Shown here piece by piece: positions 52,864-60,441 of a DNA stretch of 64,000 bases (position 1 is its first letter; each line of letters opens with the position of its first letter). Below the pieces are notes generated by a model. The model worked only from the letters and a program-made list of their open reading frames with translations. It made no database searches and was not told the origin of the DNA. A program made the translations under genes and the position numbers. The DNA is from CAVZQN01 sp963837395 (lineage in GTDB: Bacteria > Acidobacteriota > HRBIN11 > JAKEFK01): positions 62,001 to 126,000 of the forward strand of contig CAWINI010000002.1 in assembly GCA_963837395.1 (NCBI GenBank), given 5' to 3'.

Positions 52864-53451
52864 ATGACGTTCATCAACTACGCCTCGCGTGAGATCAATT
52901 GCAAAATCGTATATTACGGCCCGGGACTTTGCGGTAAAACTACGAACATTCAATACATCTACGATCGCACCAATCCACAAGCGAAAGGTAAATTAATTTC
53001 TCTTGCCACCGAAACAGATCGAACATTATTTTTCGATTTCTTACCTTTAGATCTTGGGTCTGTCAAAGGATTTAAAGTTCGGTTTCATTTGTATACAGTT
53101 CCCGGACAGGTTTTTTATGATGCCAGTCGAAAATTAATCTTAAAAGGCGTCGATGGCGTAATTTTTGTCGCAGATTCCCAAAATGAACGCATGGAAGCGA
53201 ATGAGGAAAGTGTTTACAACTTGAAAATGAATCTAAAAGAACAAGGCTACGATCTTACGGTTATTCCTTATGTCTTGCAATTGAATAAGCGTGATCTTCC
53301 GAATGTTGCAACGGTGGAAGAAATGATTCAGAAGCTTCAACAGAAACAAGAACCAGTATTCGAAGCTGTTGCTTCAAAAGGTGCGGGAGTTTTTGAAACT
53401 CTCAAAGCCGTCGCTCGCCAGGCCCTCAACGATCTCCGTAAAAACACCTAG
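52864..53451 (+). CDS. mglA: MglA-like small GTPase
   Basis: A 195-residue Ras-like GTPase with P-loop GPGLCGKTTN at about 20-29, the switch II region VPGQVFYDASRK and the NKRD specificity motif. The GLCGK variant of the P-loop and the extra strand fit bacterial MglA. With the roadblock partner it would set cell polarity or direct motility machinery. The start directly follows AGATCAAGC and there is no better in-frame ATG. Confidence 0.9.
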   Translation: MTFINYASREINCKIVYYGPGLCGKTTNIQYIYDRTNPQAKGKLISLATETDRTLFFDFLPLDLGSVKGFKVRFHLYTVPGQVFYDASRKLILKGVDGVIFVADSQNERMEANEESVYNLKMNLKEQGYDLTVIPYVLQLNKRDLPNVATVEEMIQKLQQKQEPVFEAVASKGAGVFETLKAVARQALNDLRKNT

Positions 53452-53479
53452 GGAAAACCTTTCGCCGCATATATACCTC

Positions 53480-53545
53480 TTACGTTTTACGAATTACGTT
53501 TTACGAACTATGTTTGCGTAAAAACGTGAAACGTGAAACGTAAGA
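53480..53545. repeat. Palindromic cluster of ACGTTTTACG/CGTGAAACG repeats
   Basis: The left half is TTACGTTTTACGAATTACG plus another TTTTACG unit. The right half is CGTAAAAACGTGAAACG plus another GTGAAACG unit. The arms are inverted relative to each other, so a long hairpin can form after mglA. Confidence 0.7.
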
Positions 53546-53562
53546 AAATGGAGAGTTAGTTG

Positions 53563-54399
53563 TTAAATTATGGAAGACTTAAATGTGAACGAGTCCATTA
53601 ACTTTTCGAGATCATCCTTCTGCTTATTCATCTTCTCATCTGGTGCAACAAAAAAGAGCGTGTAACCCCGATTGTAATAATAGCCATTTAAGATAAACGC
53701 ACGGTAAACTCTTCCTTCCGGTTTGATTTCGGCTTCCATGTAAAAGCCATCATTTCCGCCAACACTTCGCGATCCGGAATCTACAATGTCACAGGAAACA
53801 TTTTCATACTTCATCCGCTTAAGCACCAGATCTTGTTCTTCTTCCAACATTGATTCTTTCTGTTCGTCACTAAATTTCTCAGGCATCGGTTGGACACTTC
53901 GAACAAAAATTGCAAAAGAAAGATCAGGATCATCGCGGTTTTCTCCCCGATAAAATGCATCTGCCGGATCTTTAAGTCCCAGATCTTCAAGATTGTTCGC
54001 TCTTCCGTGATACCATTTTTGACCGGAATCAGGAAAAGACATTCCGTATAGGACTTCTGGATTCTTGTACACTCCGCTATAAACGGATGCTTGATTGCTC
54101 AAAAAATGCCAGATGATAAATACAATTAATACAAGTCCGGCGACAATACCGGCGCCAATCAATAAGGTTTGAAGTTTTTGCTTTTTCCTGATTTCTTCAT
54201 ACTGGAGAGTTTCTTTGCTGATAGTATAAGAATGTTCTTTATGTGATTGGCCAGACGGGGCAACAAAAGAAACAGGCTGCGAAGCATTGTTGAACTTGGA
54301 AACAACAATTCCACATTTCAAGCACTGATCATTCAGTACTTGATCAGAACCGCATTTCGGACAATTTTGGCTGCCCAAAGTCCCCCACCTAGAGCTCAT
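53563..54399 (-). CDS. Membrane protein with N-terminal zinc ribbon
   Basis: From ATG 54399 the product is 278 residues. It opens with a zinc ribbon (CPKCGSDQVLNDQCLKCG), a polar linker, and one membrane helix (LLIGAGIVAGLVLIVFIIWH). The outer domain of about 180 residues (MSFPDSGQKWYHGRANNLED, RVYRAFILNGYYYNRGYTLF) is of unknown function. Zinc ribbon plus single helix is a common layout in Acidobacteria and delta-proteobacteria, with no known role. It is divergent from the Nudix gene. Confidence 0.6.
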   Translation of the reverse strand: MSSRWGTLGSQNCPKCGSDQVLNDQCLKCGIVVSKFNNASQPVSFVAPSGQSHKEHSYTISKETLQYEEIRKKQKLQTLLIGAGIVAGLVLIVFIIWHFLSNQASVYSGVYKNPEVLYGMSFPDSGQKWYHGRANNLEDLGLKDPADAFYRGENRDDPDLSFAIFVRSVQPMPEKFSDEQKESMLEEEQDLVLKRMKYENVSCDIVDSGSRSVGGNDGFYMEAEIKPEGRVYRAFILNGYYYNRGYTLFFVAPDEKMNKQKDDLEKLMDSFTFKSSII

Positions 54400-54435
54400 A
54401 TTATAAAACTTGCTCAATAAATTCCACAAGTTATA

Positions 54436-54897
54436 TTGATTTATGCACGGAGGATGCCCTTGCCACGGGAATTTTCTGCTGGAATCATTCCCTTTAGGAA
54501 AGACGGTAAAAACCGTAAATATTTACTGCTTTTATCCAGATTGACTGTCAGTCAATTGTGGGAGTTTCCAAAAGGACAAATTGAAAAAGGAGAAGATCCT
54601 CCTACCGCCGCCCTGCGTGAATTCAAAGAAGAAACAGGAATTTCGGATTGTGAAATTATTTCCGGATATCAGAAAGTATTAAAATATTTTTATCAGCGAG
54701 ATGGAAAACTTATCGGCAAATCAGTCACTTATTTCCTTGGGAAAGCTGGAGAAGGCGAAGTAAAATTGTCGCGCGAAAGCAAAGATTTTTTATGGGCTGA
54801 GGTGAATGTGGCAGCAAAGAGAATACGGCACAAAAATATTCGGCAGATGTTATTAGAAGCTGATCAATTCTTAAATGAAACGGAAGCTAAGACATAA
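54436..54897 (+). CDS. Nudix hydrolase
   Basis: A 153-residue Nudix protein whose Nudix box GQIEKGEDPPTAALREFKEE(TGI) lies at about 47-69 with the needed Glu residues. The preceding WEFPKG is typical of diadenosine-polyphosphate or 8-oxo-nucleotide hydrolases. The gene lies 11 bp before mutY, which fits either a 8-oxo-dGTP cleaning role or a general nucleotide pyrophosphatase. ATG 54436 and 54454 are both possible starts. Confidence 0.87.
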   Translation: MIYARRMPLPREFSAGIIPFRKDGKNRKYLLLLSRLTVSQLWEFPKGQIEKGEDPPTAALREFKEETGISDCEIISGYQKVLKYFYQRDGKLIGKSVTYFLGKAGEGEVKLSRESKDFLWAEVNVAAKRIRHKNIRQMLLEADQFLNETEAKT

Positions 54898-54908
54898 GGA
54901 AAATCCAA

Positions 54909-55982
54909 TTGAAGCGTATTGCCAAAACACTTCTCGATTGGTATCAAAAAAATAAAATCCTGTATCCATGGCGTCTCACAACCGATCCTTATCAAATCTG
55001 GCTTTCGGAAATTTTGCTTCAGCAGACGCGAATTCCAGTAGCTTTGCCGTTTTTTAAGAGGATTGTTGAAAAATATCCATCGCTTGAAGATGTAGCAAGA
55101 GAATCCCAGGAATCATTTGTCGCAGAATGGTCTGGAATTGGTTATTACAGACGTGCAAGAAATATGCATGCTTGCGCGCGGGAGCTTATTTCAAATCACG
55201 AACGAAAGTTTCCTTCCACCTACGAACAACTTGTTAATCTTCCTGGTATCGGACCTTATACCGCTGGCGCACTGCGAAATGTTTGCTTTCATGAGCTTAC
55301 GCCGGCAATTGATGGTAATACTGGCCGTGTTCTTGCGCGTCTTACGTTGAATGATTTAAATCCAGCCAGCAAAGAATACCTGGCTGCCCTGGAGAAATCT
55401 TATTTGAGTATTGGGAAAGATGCACCGCCAGCTGAATTCTTTCAGGCTTTGATGGAACTTGGAGAACAAATTTGTTTGCCGCAGCCCGATTGTTTGCAGT
55501 GCCCCGTTCGCAGTTACTGCATGGCATTTGAAAAACGGATGCAAAACGCAATACCAGGACGCAAAATCAGGAAAAGAATAGAACCTTATTACTGGTATTT
55601 TTTGTTTCTTCAAAACTCAGGATCATTTTATTTAATCCAAAATCCCCGGCGTAGTTTTTTACGCGACGCATGGTTATTTCCTGATCTGTTAGTGCAGCAG
55701 AAGTTGAACAACGCGGAATTAATATCAGAATTTCAGAAGCGATGGAATATCAATGTAAAGACCCTTACCAATCTCGGTTCAGTTGCGCATTCGGTAACTT
55801 TTCGCAAAATTCAAGCTATCGTGGTTCAGCCCGAAGCTTTCAAGATGGAAGAATCCGCTGGTAAATGGATCTTTGCAGATAAATTATCCGGATTCCACAC
55901 CTCTTCAGTGCTCAATAAAATTTTGAGCCTTTGTGGTTCACTGGCGCAGCATTCTAAGCTGGTAGAAGCCGGCAAGCCCTAA
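54909..55982 (+). CDS. mutY: A/G-specific adenine glycosylase
   Basis: A 357-residue protein with the MutY hallmarks: YPWRLTTDPYQIWLSEILLQ opening, helix-hairpin-helix LPGIGPYTAGAL, catalytic Asp in PAIDGNTGRV and a C-terminal [4Fe-4S] loop (CLPQPDCLQCPVRSYC). A Nudix-like C-terminal recognition domain (from about 225) follows. It removes adenine mispaired with 8-oxoguanine. The start is TTG at 54909, following the Nudix gene. Its last 45 bp overlap a convergent membrane-protein gene. Confidence 0.9.
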   Translation: MKRIAKTLLDWYQKNKILYPWRLTTDPYQIWLSEILLQQTRIPVALPFFKRIVEKYPSLEDVARESQESFVAEWSGIGYYRRARNMHACARELISNHERKFPSTYEQLVNLPGIGPYTAGALRNVCFHELTPAIDGNTGRVLARLTLNDLNPASKEYLAALEKSYLSIGKDAPPAEFFQALMELGEQICLPQPDCLQCPVRSYCMAFEKRMQNAIPGRKIRKRIEPYYWYFLFLQNSGSFYLIQNPRRSFLRDAWLFPDLLVQQKLNNAELISEFQKRWNINVKTLTNLGSVAHSVTFRKIQAIVVQPEAFKMEESAGKWIFADKLSGFHTSSVLNKILSLCGSLAQHSKLVEAGKP

Positions 55983-56687
55983 AATAAAATATGCAGAGAA
56001 AAAGAAGATATCGATTGCAGGAATCGGACGATAAGCAAAAATAAGATCGCCAACGCCGGTAAGAAAAAAGCTTAACCCTAAAGCTATATAAGCTTTGGCC
56101 AGGCTTCCACCCCTGAGCACCCAGGAAATCCGGATCAAAACGCTTGTAATGCAAACCAACAAAAAATCCACTGTAGGATATCCAACGTTCAAAAATTTTG
56201 TAACAGGTTCATCCTGATTAAACACAAGCGGCTTGAGCCACGCGAAGAACATTGCCCCATAGATGGCAATCAGAATTAAAGCTTGAACAATATAGCTGGT
56301 TCTTCCTCCCATCGGAAGTCCGGTGCTACGGAAATCAAGAATTAAAACGATCAACCCTGCAAAAAGTGGAAGGTATCCTAAAACGAAAAATAGATCAGCA
56401 AGATTGGGATAAACATTAATGCCTAAAACGATTTTGTAATGCGCAAAAATAAGTTGCGCAAACAGCCAGATCCATGCCCCGGCCGCCAGAAATGTCCATG
56501 CCCGTTTTGCTTGTTCCCAGGGGTTGTAGGCATTCGTAGTGAAAGTAAGAGCAAGGCCGGCTACAAACAACGAAAAAATTTTCGCAATGTTTCCAAAAAT
56601 AAGAACGGATTGTTGGCTGCCATTCTCATGATAGATGATTGGACACGCAACCAGCAAAAGTATCCAGACTAAATGGATCCAGCTCAT
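55938..56687 (-). CDS. Polytopic membrane protein of unknown function
   Basis: A 249-residue protein with eight hydrophobic helices and short loops, for example IFGNIAKIFSLFVAGLALTF, LADLFFVLGYLPLFAGLIVL and FFFSAYFILGLAGFYQLRML. No charged signature is recognisable. The layout resembles the N-terminal membrane part of some GGDEF or histidine-kinase proteins, but no output domain is attached. Its 3' end overlaps mutY by 45 bp and its 5' end is overlapped by a small gene by 4 bp. Confidence 0.65.
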   Translation of the reverse strand: MSWIHLVWILLLVACPIIYHENGSQQSVLIFGNIAKIFSLFVAGLALTFTTNAYNPWEQAKRAWTFLAAGAWIWLFAQLIFAHYKIVLGINVYPNLADLFFVLGYLPLFAGLIVLILDFRSTGLPMGGRTSYIVQALILIAIYGAMFFAWLKPLVFNQDEPVTKFLNVGYPTVDFLLVCITSVLIRISWVLRGGSLAKAYIALGLSFFLTGVGDLIFAYRPIPAIDIFFFSAYFILGLAGFYQLRMLRQ

Positions 56688-56905
56688 AATTCTGAAATGT
56701 CTTTAAGTGCTTTGTCCGCCCTTTCAGCTCCACACAAAGTCTTCAACATTCCATGCATGCTTTGAGCTAGAAGAGGCATGTCCTGGCGAAGCAAGTTCTC
56801 AGGACGTTTTCCAATTTTTTCAGCAAAGGTTTTAACGGCAATACGTGCGGTATTTTGGCCTAATAGTGGTGCCAAATATTTCTGAGCCTTTTCCGAAAAC
56901 TCCAT
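56684..56905 (-). CDS. Small hypothetical protein
   Basis: A 73-residue, helical, weakly basic protein (EKAQKYLAPLLGQNTARIAV, KIGKRPENLLRQDM, LLAQSMHGMLKTLCG). Such helical sequences occur in small regulators and in C-terminal helices of longer proteins. No family is recognised. It overlaps the following membrane-protein gene by 4 bp and follows maf by 32 bp on the same strand. Confidence 0.55.
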   Translation of the reverse strand: MEFSEKAQKYLAPLLGQNTARIAVKTFAEKIGKRPENLLRQDMPLLAQSMHGMLKTLCGAERADKALKDISEL

Positions 56906-56937
56906 AATAAACTTTTCTATTATACGAGAAAACGTTA

Positions 56938-57525
56938 CTACTGTTTCATCAAATCAAAAATGCTCACACCGAACCGTGACAAAACCCTTTGAAATGCAGC
57001 AACCGGAAAACCTATGACGTTGTAATAACAGCCTTCAATTTTCTGAATGAATATTCTGCCTAATCCTTGAATTGCATAAGCCCCTGCTTTGCCAAAAACC
57101 TCACCTGTTTTTATGTACCAGCGGATCTCTTTCAGTTTTAGTTTTCGAAAATATACATCCGTAGTTTCACTTTCGGTCAATACACGGCCTTGAAAGGAAA
57201 TTGCAATGCCAGTTATTACGCGATGCTTTTTTCCACTTAACAATTTCAACATCCGTTCTGCCTCCGCTACATTGGCGGGCTTTCCTAATTTCTTTTTTCC
57301 GACAATTACAAGCGAGTCCATTCCAATTACTAACGCATTTTTCCCGTTGTAAGCATTCACTTTCTGCAATGCTAAATCACAAACTGCTTTTTCTGAATTT
57401 TCGAATCTTACAGTTTCATCGATCCGCGAATGAAATGCTTTAAATGGAATTCCCAATCTGCGAAGCATTTCTTTGCGACGAGGACTTTCACTTGCGAGAA
57501 TAATTGGAATTTGTGATTCTGACAT
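56938..57525 (-). CDS. maf: Maf-like nucleotide pyrophosphatase
   Basis: A 195-residue Maf protein: ILASESPRRKEMLRRLGIPF opening with the S-x-R-R motif, then MDSLVIVGKKKLGKP and RVITGIAISFQGRVL, and the Asp/Glu catalytic pair in EIRWYIKTGEVFGKAGAYAI. Maf proteins hydrolyse modified or canonical nucleoside triphosphates and affect septum formation. It is first in a three-gene minus-strand operon. Confidence 0.9.
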   Translation of the reverse strand: MSESQIPIILASESPRRKEMLRRLGIPFKAFHSRIDETVRFENSEKAVCDLALQKVNAYNGKNALVIGMDSLVIVGKKKLGKPANVAEAERMLKLLSGKKHRVITGIAISFQGRVLTESETTDVYFRKLKLKEIRWYIKTGEVFGKAGAYAIQGLGRIFIQKIEGCYYNVIGFPVAAFQRVLSRFGVSIFDLMKQ

Positions 57526-57704
57526 ATTCTTGACTAAATTAGTCCATTTTTAATGCATTTTGAAGAGTCAAACACTTCGAATCACTTTTTTCTTTTTCAT
57601 TCTTTCTTTTGCTATTGACATCTCTTTGTAAGCAGAATATGCTCTCTGGCTATAAATCAGATTTCCATGATTTCTAGGGGTTTATCTGTTTCAAATTGAA
57701 CGTT

Positions 57705-57731
57705 ACCAGGGTCATAGCCCTGGTTTTTTTT
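57705..57731 (+). terminator. Leader terminator / possible attenuator of the cold-shock gene
   Basis: ACCAGGG (57705-57711) and CCCTGGT (57718-57724) form a 7-bp stem with a 6-nt loop, followed by a T8 run. It stands only about 20 bp before the cold-shock start codon and after a long leader, so it may be an attenuator. Confidence 0.65.
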
Positions 57732-57752
57732 GTGCTTAAGGAAGGTGAGAGG

Positions 57753-57974
57753 ATGATGCGTTTAAGCGGTAAAGTAAAGTGGTTCGATAACAAGCTCGGA
57801 TACGGCTTCATAAAGCAAGATTCCGGAGAAGAAATTTTTGTCCATTATTCAAAGATCCGTGGCGATGGCTACAAATCTTTAAAAGAAGGACAAAATGTTG
57901 AGTTTGAAGTTATACAAAGTCCGGAAGGACGTACTCAGGCAGGCGATGTAGAAGTTTTGAATTCAAACGCTTGA
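57753..57974 (+). CDS. Cold-shock domain protein
   Basis: From ATG 57753 the product is 73 residues: GKVKWFDNKLGYGFIKQDSG and IFVHYSKIRGDGYKSL give both RNP motifs of the OB-fold CspA family, ending in SPEGRTQAGDVEVL. It binds single-stranded RNA/DNA as an RNA chaperone. ATG 57753 or 57756 fit the family length, with AAGGTGAGAGG upstream. The longer frame from 57696 would translate the leader hairpin. The leader terminator (57705-57731) suggests control by antitermination, possibly by temperature or by the protein itself. Confidence 0.9.
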   Translation: MMRLSGKVKWFDNKLGYGFIKQDSGEEIFVHYSKIRGDGYKSLKEGQNVEFEVIQSPEGRTQAGDVEVLNSNA

Positions 57975-58010
57975 GAAGTATTACCTTCAACGCATAAAAG
58001 CTTTGCGCTT

Positions 58011-58040
58011 ACCGCCAGGCTCACCCCTGGCGGTTTTCAT
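58011..58040. terminator. Terminator between convergent cold-shock and MXAN_5187-like genes
   Basis: ACCGCCAGG and CCTGGCGGT form a 9-bp perfect stem with a 6-nt loop followed by TTTC. Confidence 0.75.
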
Positions 58041-58579
58041 TTTAGCGGTTTAGCTTTTAACTTGGTTTTCCCCTCTTCAACAGCAACATAAAATTCAACA
58101 TCTTTGCAGCGGTATTTCTTTATCAAAGCATCGCGCTGCGAATCAATTAGTTTTGAAAATTTCTGTACATCCATGTTGGGAGGAGCTTCCCCATTTTTCT
58201 GCCGTAACTGTGCAAATTGGCTGAATAAGTTTTCAGTTTTATCTACAGTCTTCCGCATTCTTTTTGTAATCGGCGCTTCTTTTGATGGAGATAAAGGACT
58301 ATTGCCTGCAGCAAATTTCCCTTCTTCTTTCGCTTTTAACTGTTTACTCCACAAGTCTTGATAAGTATTAAATCTCGCTGAAAGTGTAGTAAATCGGAAT
58401 CGCTGCGCATAACTGAAAGACGTATTCTGCCCTTGTTTGCGGATGATTTTGTCGAGTTTAGTCCGAGAGTCAATGGGGGGTTGTTTGACGACTCCGCAAA
58501 AATACATTTCGAAGTCGCGTTTTAGTTGCGATATCGCCCTTTCTATTTCGTCTAATTCATTATCAAGCTGAGTCGCCAT
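58037..58579 (-). CDS. MXAN_5187-like coiled-coil protein
   Basis: A 180-residue soluble protein with ELDEIERAISQLKRDFEMYF at the start, a SFSYAQRFRFTTLSARFNTY central motif and a C-terminal ALIKKYRCKDVEFYVAVEEG. This fits the C-terminal domain known from Myxococcus MXAN_5187 proteins, of unknown function, seen in delta-proteobacteria and Acidobacteria. It is followed on the same strand by nothing and preceded by a hypothetical gene 39 bp upstream, which may be its operon partner. Confidence 0.72.
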   Translation of the reverse strand: MATQLDNELDEIERAISQLKRDFEMYFCGVVKQPPIDSRTKLDKIIRKQGQNTSFSYAQRFRFTTLSARFNTYQDLWSKQLKAKEEGKFAAGNSPLSPSKEAPITKRMRKTVDKTENLFSQFAQLRQKNGEAPPNMDVQKFSKLIDSQRDALIKKYRCKDVEFYVAVEEGKTKLKAKPLK

Positions 58580-58618
58580 CGATCACCCTGCCGCAAGAAT
58601 CCGGCAGGCCCACTATTG

Positions 58619-58999
58619 CTAAAGATAAAACCATAATAATGGCAGCCACAACGTTGCCGCATGCGGCAGCCTCATACCATCAATGTATATTTCAAGATGA
58701 GGTGACTTTTCGAGCATTTGATAAAGTTGATGAATTTCCCAGGCTTGATCTGGTTTGAATTCAACACGATGTTTGGTTAAACGGCCAATTTTTCCCTGGC
58801 TATAGGTGTTGAAAGCTGAGGCAAATCCAATCGCCTGACGCCATTCTTCATCATTCTCTTTAACTACGCCAAATTGGATGGCAATAACCGGATCTCCGGT
58901 TTTTTTATAAGGATACAGGATGTCCTGAATGACGTCTTCTATTTCTCCATCGTCGGGAAAGTCTTTCTTGGCCGTCGCTCTCTTCAAAAACACTCTCAC
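58619..58999 (-). CDS. Hypothetical protein
   Basis: A 126-residue soluble protein with the sequence EDVIQDILYPYKKTGDPVIA, a middle NTYSQGKIGRLTKHRVEF and a hydrophobic C-terminal ATLWLPLLWFYL. No family is recognised. It starts close to the divergent selA gene and lies 39 bp before the MXAN_5187-like gene, so both are probably co-transcribed. Confidence 0.5.
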   Translation of the reverse strand: MRVFLKRATAKKDFPDDGEIEDVIQDILYPYKKTGDPVIAIQFGVVKENDEEWRQAIGFASAFNTYSQGKIGRLTKHRVEFKPDQAWEIHQLYQMLEKSPHLEIYIDGMRLPHAATLWLPLLWFYL

Positions 59000-59067
59000 T
59001 TGCTGATGTTAATTAATAGGCAAATATACCATAAAATATTCTTTACGTTTTTGGTAAGCAAAAAAGG

Positions 59068-60441
59068 ATGTCTAAACTTAGAGAGATTCCTCCGGTTTCC
59101 GAAGTAATTGAAAGTATTATTGCGCAGCCCTGGTCGCAGGGCTATTCACGAAAACTCATTTTAGGCACAGTTCGAGAAGAATTGGCTGAACTACGGTCAA
59201 AAGTCAAAGCAGGAGCTGAAATCAAAAGCAGCCCGGAAGTGTTAAATAACCTGGTGCGTCAGCGGCTGGAGAGAGCTACTTCGTACTCCTTGAAAAAGGT
59301 TATTAATGCCACTGGAATTATTGTTCACACGAATTTAGGACGCGCTCCGCTGGCTAAAAAAGCAATTGAGCATCTGCGCGATATTTCGGAAGGGTACAGC
59401 AATCTGGAATATGACCTTGAACATGGCAGGCGTGGTTCAAGAGAAAAACATCTTGAAAAAATGTTGTCTTCAATTATTCCAGCCGAAGCATCATTGATAG
59501 TGAATAATAACGCAGCTTCGCTGTTGCTGATTTTAAATACTCTGGCTGAAGGTAAAGAAGTAATTGTTTCGCGCGGAGAACTTGTAGAAATTGGTGGTTC
59601 GTTTCGATTACCTGAAATTATGAAAAAGAGTGCCGCCATTTTGAGGGAAATCGGAACTACCAATAAAACACGAATTTCTGATTATCGAGATGCAATTAAT
59701 GAAAACACCGGCCTGATTTTATCTGTTCATCCCAGTAATTTTCAGATCATCGGATTTACGGAAAAACCGCAGTTTTCGGAATTGGTTTCGCTGGCTGCTG
59801 AATTCAATATCCCATTGGTCGAAGATCATGGCAGCGGAATTTTGATTGATTTAGAAAGAGTTGGTATTTCGCAAGAACCTCAATTGACCGGTCGTTTGGA
59901 AGAGGGAGCAGATGTAGTTTGTTTCAGTGGCGATAAAATTTTTGGCGGACCTCAGTGCGGGATTGTGTGCGGCAAAAAAACTCTAATCGATAAAATGCAT
60001 TCTAACCCGCTATTTCGTGTTTTGAGGGTTAGTAAAATCGTTTATGCTGCACTGGAGGCGACTGCACTGCTTTATTTAAACGATGAAACCGAAAGCATAC
60101 CGGTCATGCGGATGTTGAATGCGGATGTATCAGAGATGGAAGTTCGTGCCAGCAAATGGTGTGAAGAACTAAAATCGAAATTCCCAAATTCTGAATTCAA
60201 AGTTGAGACGACCACGTGTTTCATTGGTGGCGGAGTTGCGCCGATGAAGGGTTTGCCATCGTTTGCGGTTTCAATTGTACATCCCGAAGTGAATTCAGTT
60301 GAACTGGCAACAAAACTCCGGCAATCAAAAACGCCAATCATTGCGCGCATCGATGAAGACCGCTTATTCTTTGAACTCAGGACGTTAACTCAGCAAGATC
60401 AAGAAATAATAACCACGGAGCTCACAGAGATATTGAAATGA
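59068..60441 (+). CDS. selA: L-seryl-tRNA(Sec) selenium transferase
   Basis: The 457-residue protein has the SelA layout: N-terminal tRNA-binding domain (REIPPVSEVIESIIAQPW), NATGIIVHTNLGRAPL, PLP Lys290 in CFSGDKIFGGPQCG, and the C-terminal domain with RIDEDRLFFELRTL. It converts Ser-tRNA(Sec) to Sec-tRNA(Sec) in a decameric ring. It overlaps purL by 4 bp. No selB, selD, selC or in-frame UGA selenoprotein gene is visible in the window, so the rest of the pathway must lie elsewhere if it is functional. Confidence 0.9.
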   Translation: MSKLREIPPVSEVIESIIAQPWSQGYSRKLILGTVREELAELRSKVKAGAEIKSSPEVLNNLVRQRLERATSYSLKKVINATGIIVHTNLGRAPLAKKAIEHLRDISEGYSNLEYDLEHGRRGSREKHLEKMLSSIIPAEASLIVNNNAASLLLILNTLAEGKEVIVSRGELVEIGGSFRLPEIMKKSAAILREIGTTNKTRISDYRDAINENTGLILSVHPSNFQIIGFTEKPQFSELVSLAAEFNIPLVEDHGSGILIDLERVGISQEPQLTGRLEEGADVVCFSGDKIFGGPQCGIVCGKKTLIDKMHSNPLFRVLRVSKIVYAALEATALLYLNDETESIPVMRMLNADVSEMEVRASKWCEELKSKFPNSEFKVETTTCFIGGGVAPMKGLPSFAVSIVHPEVNSVELATKLRQSKTPIIARIDEDRLFFELRTLTQQDQEIITTELTEILK

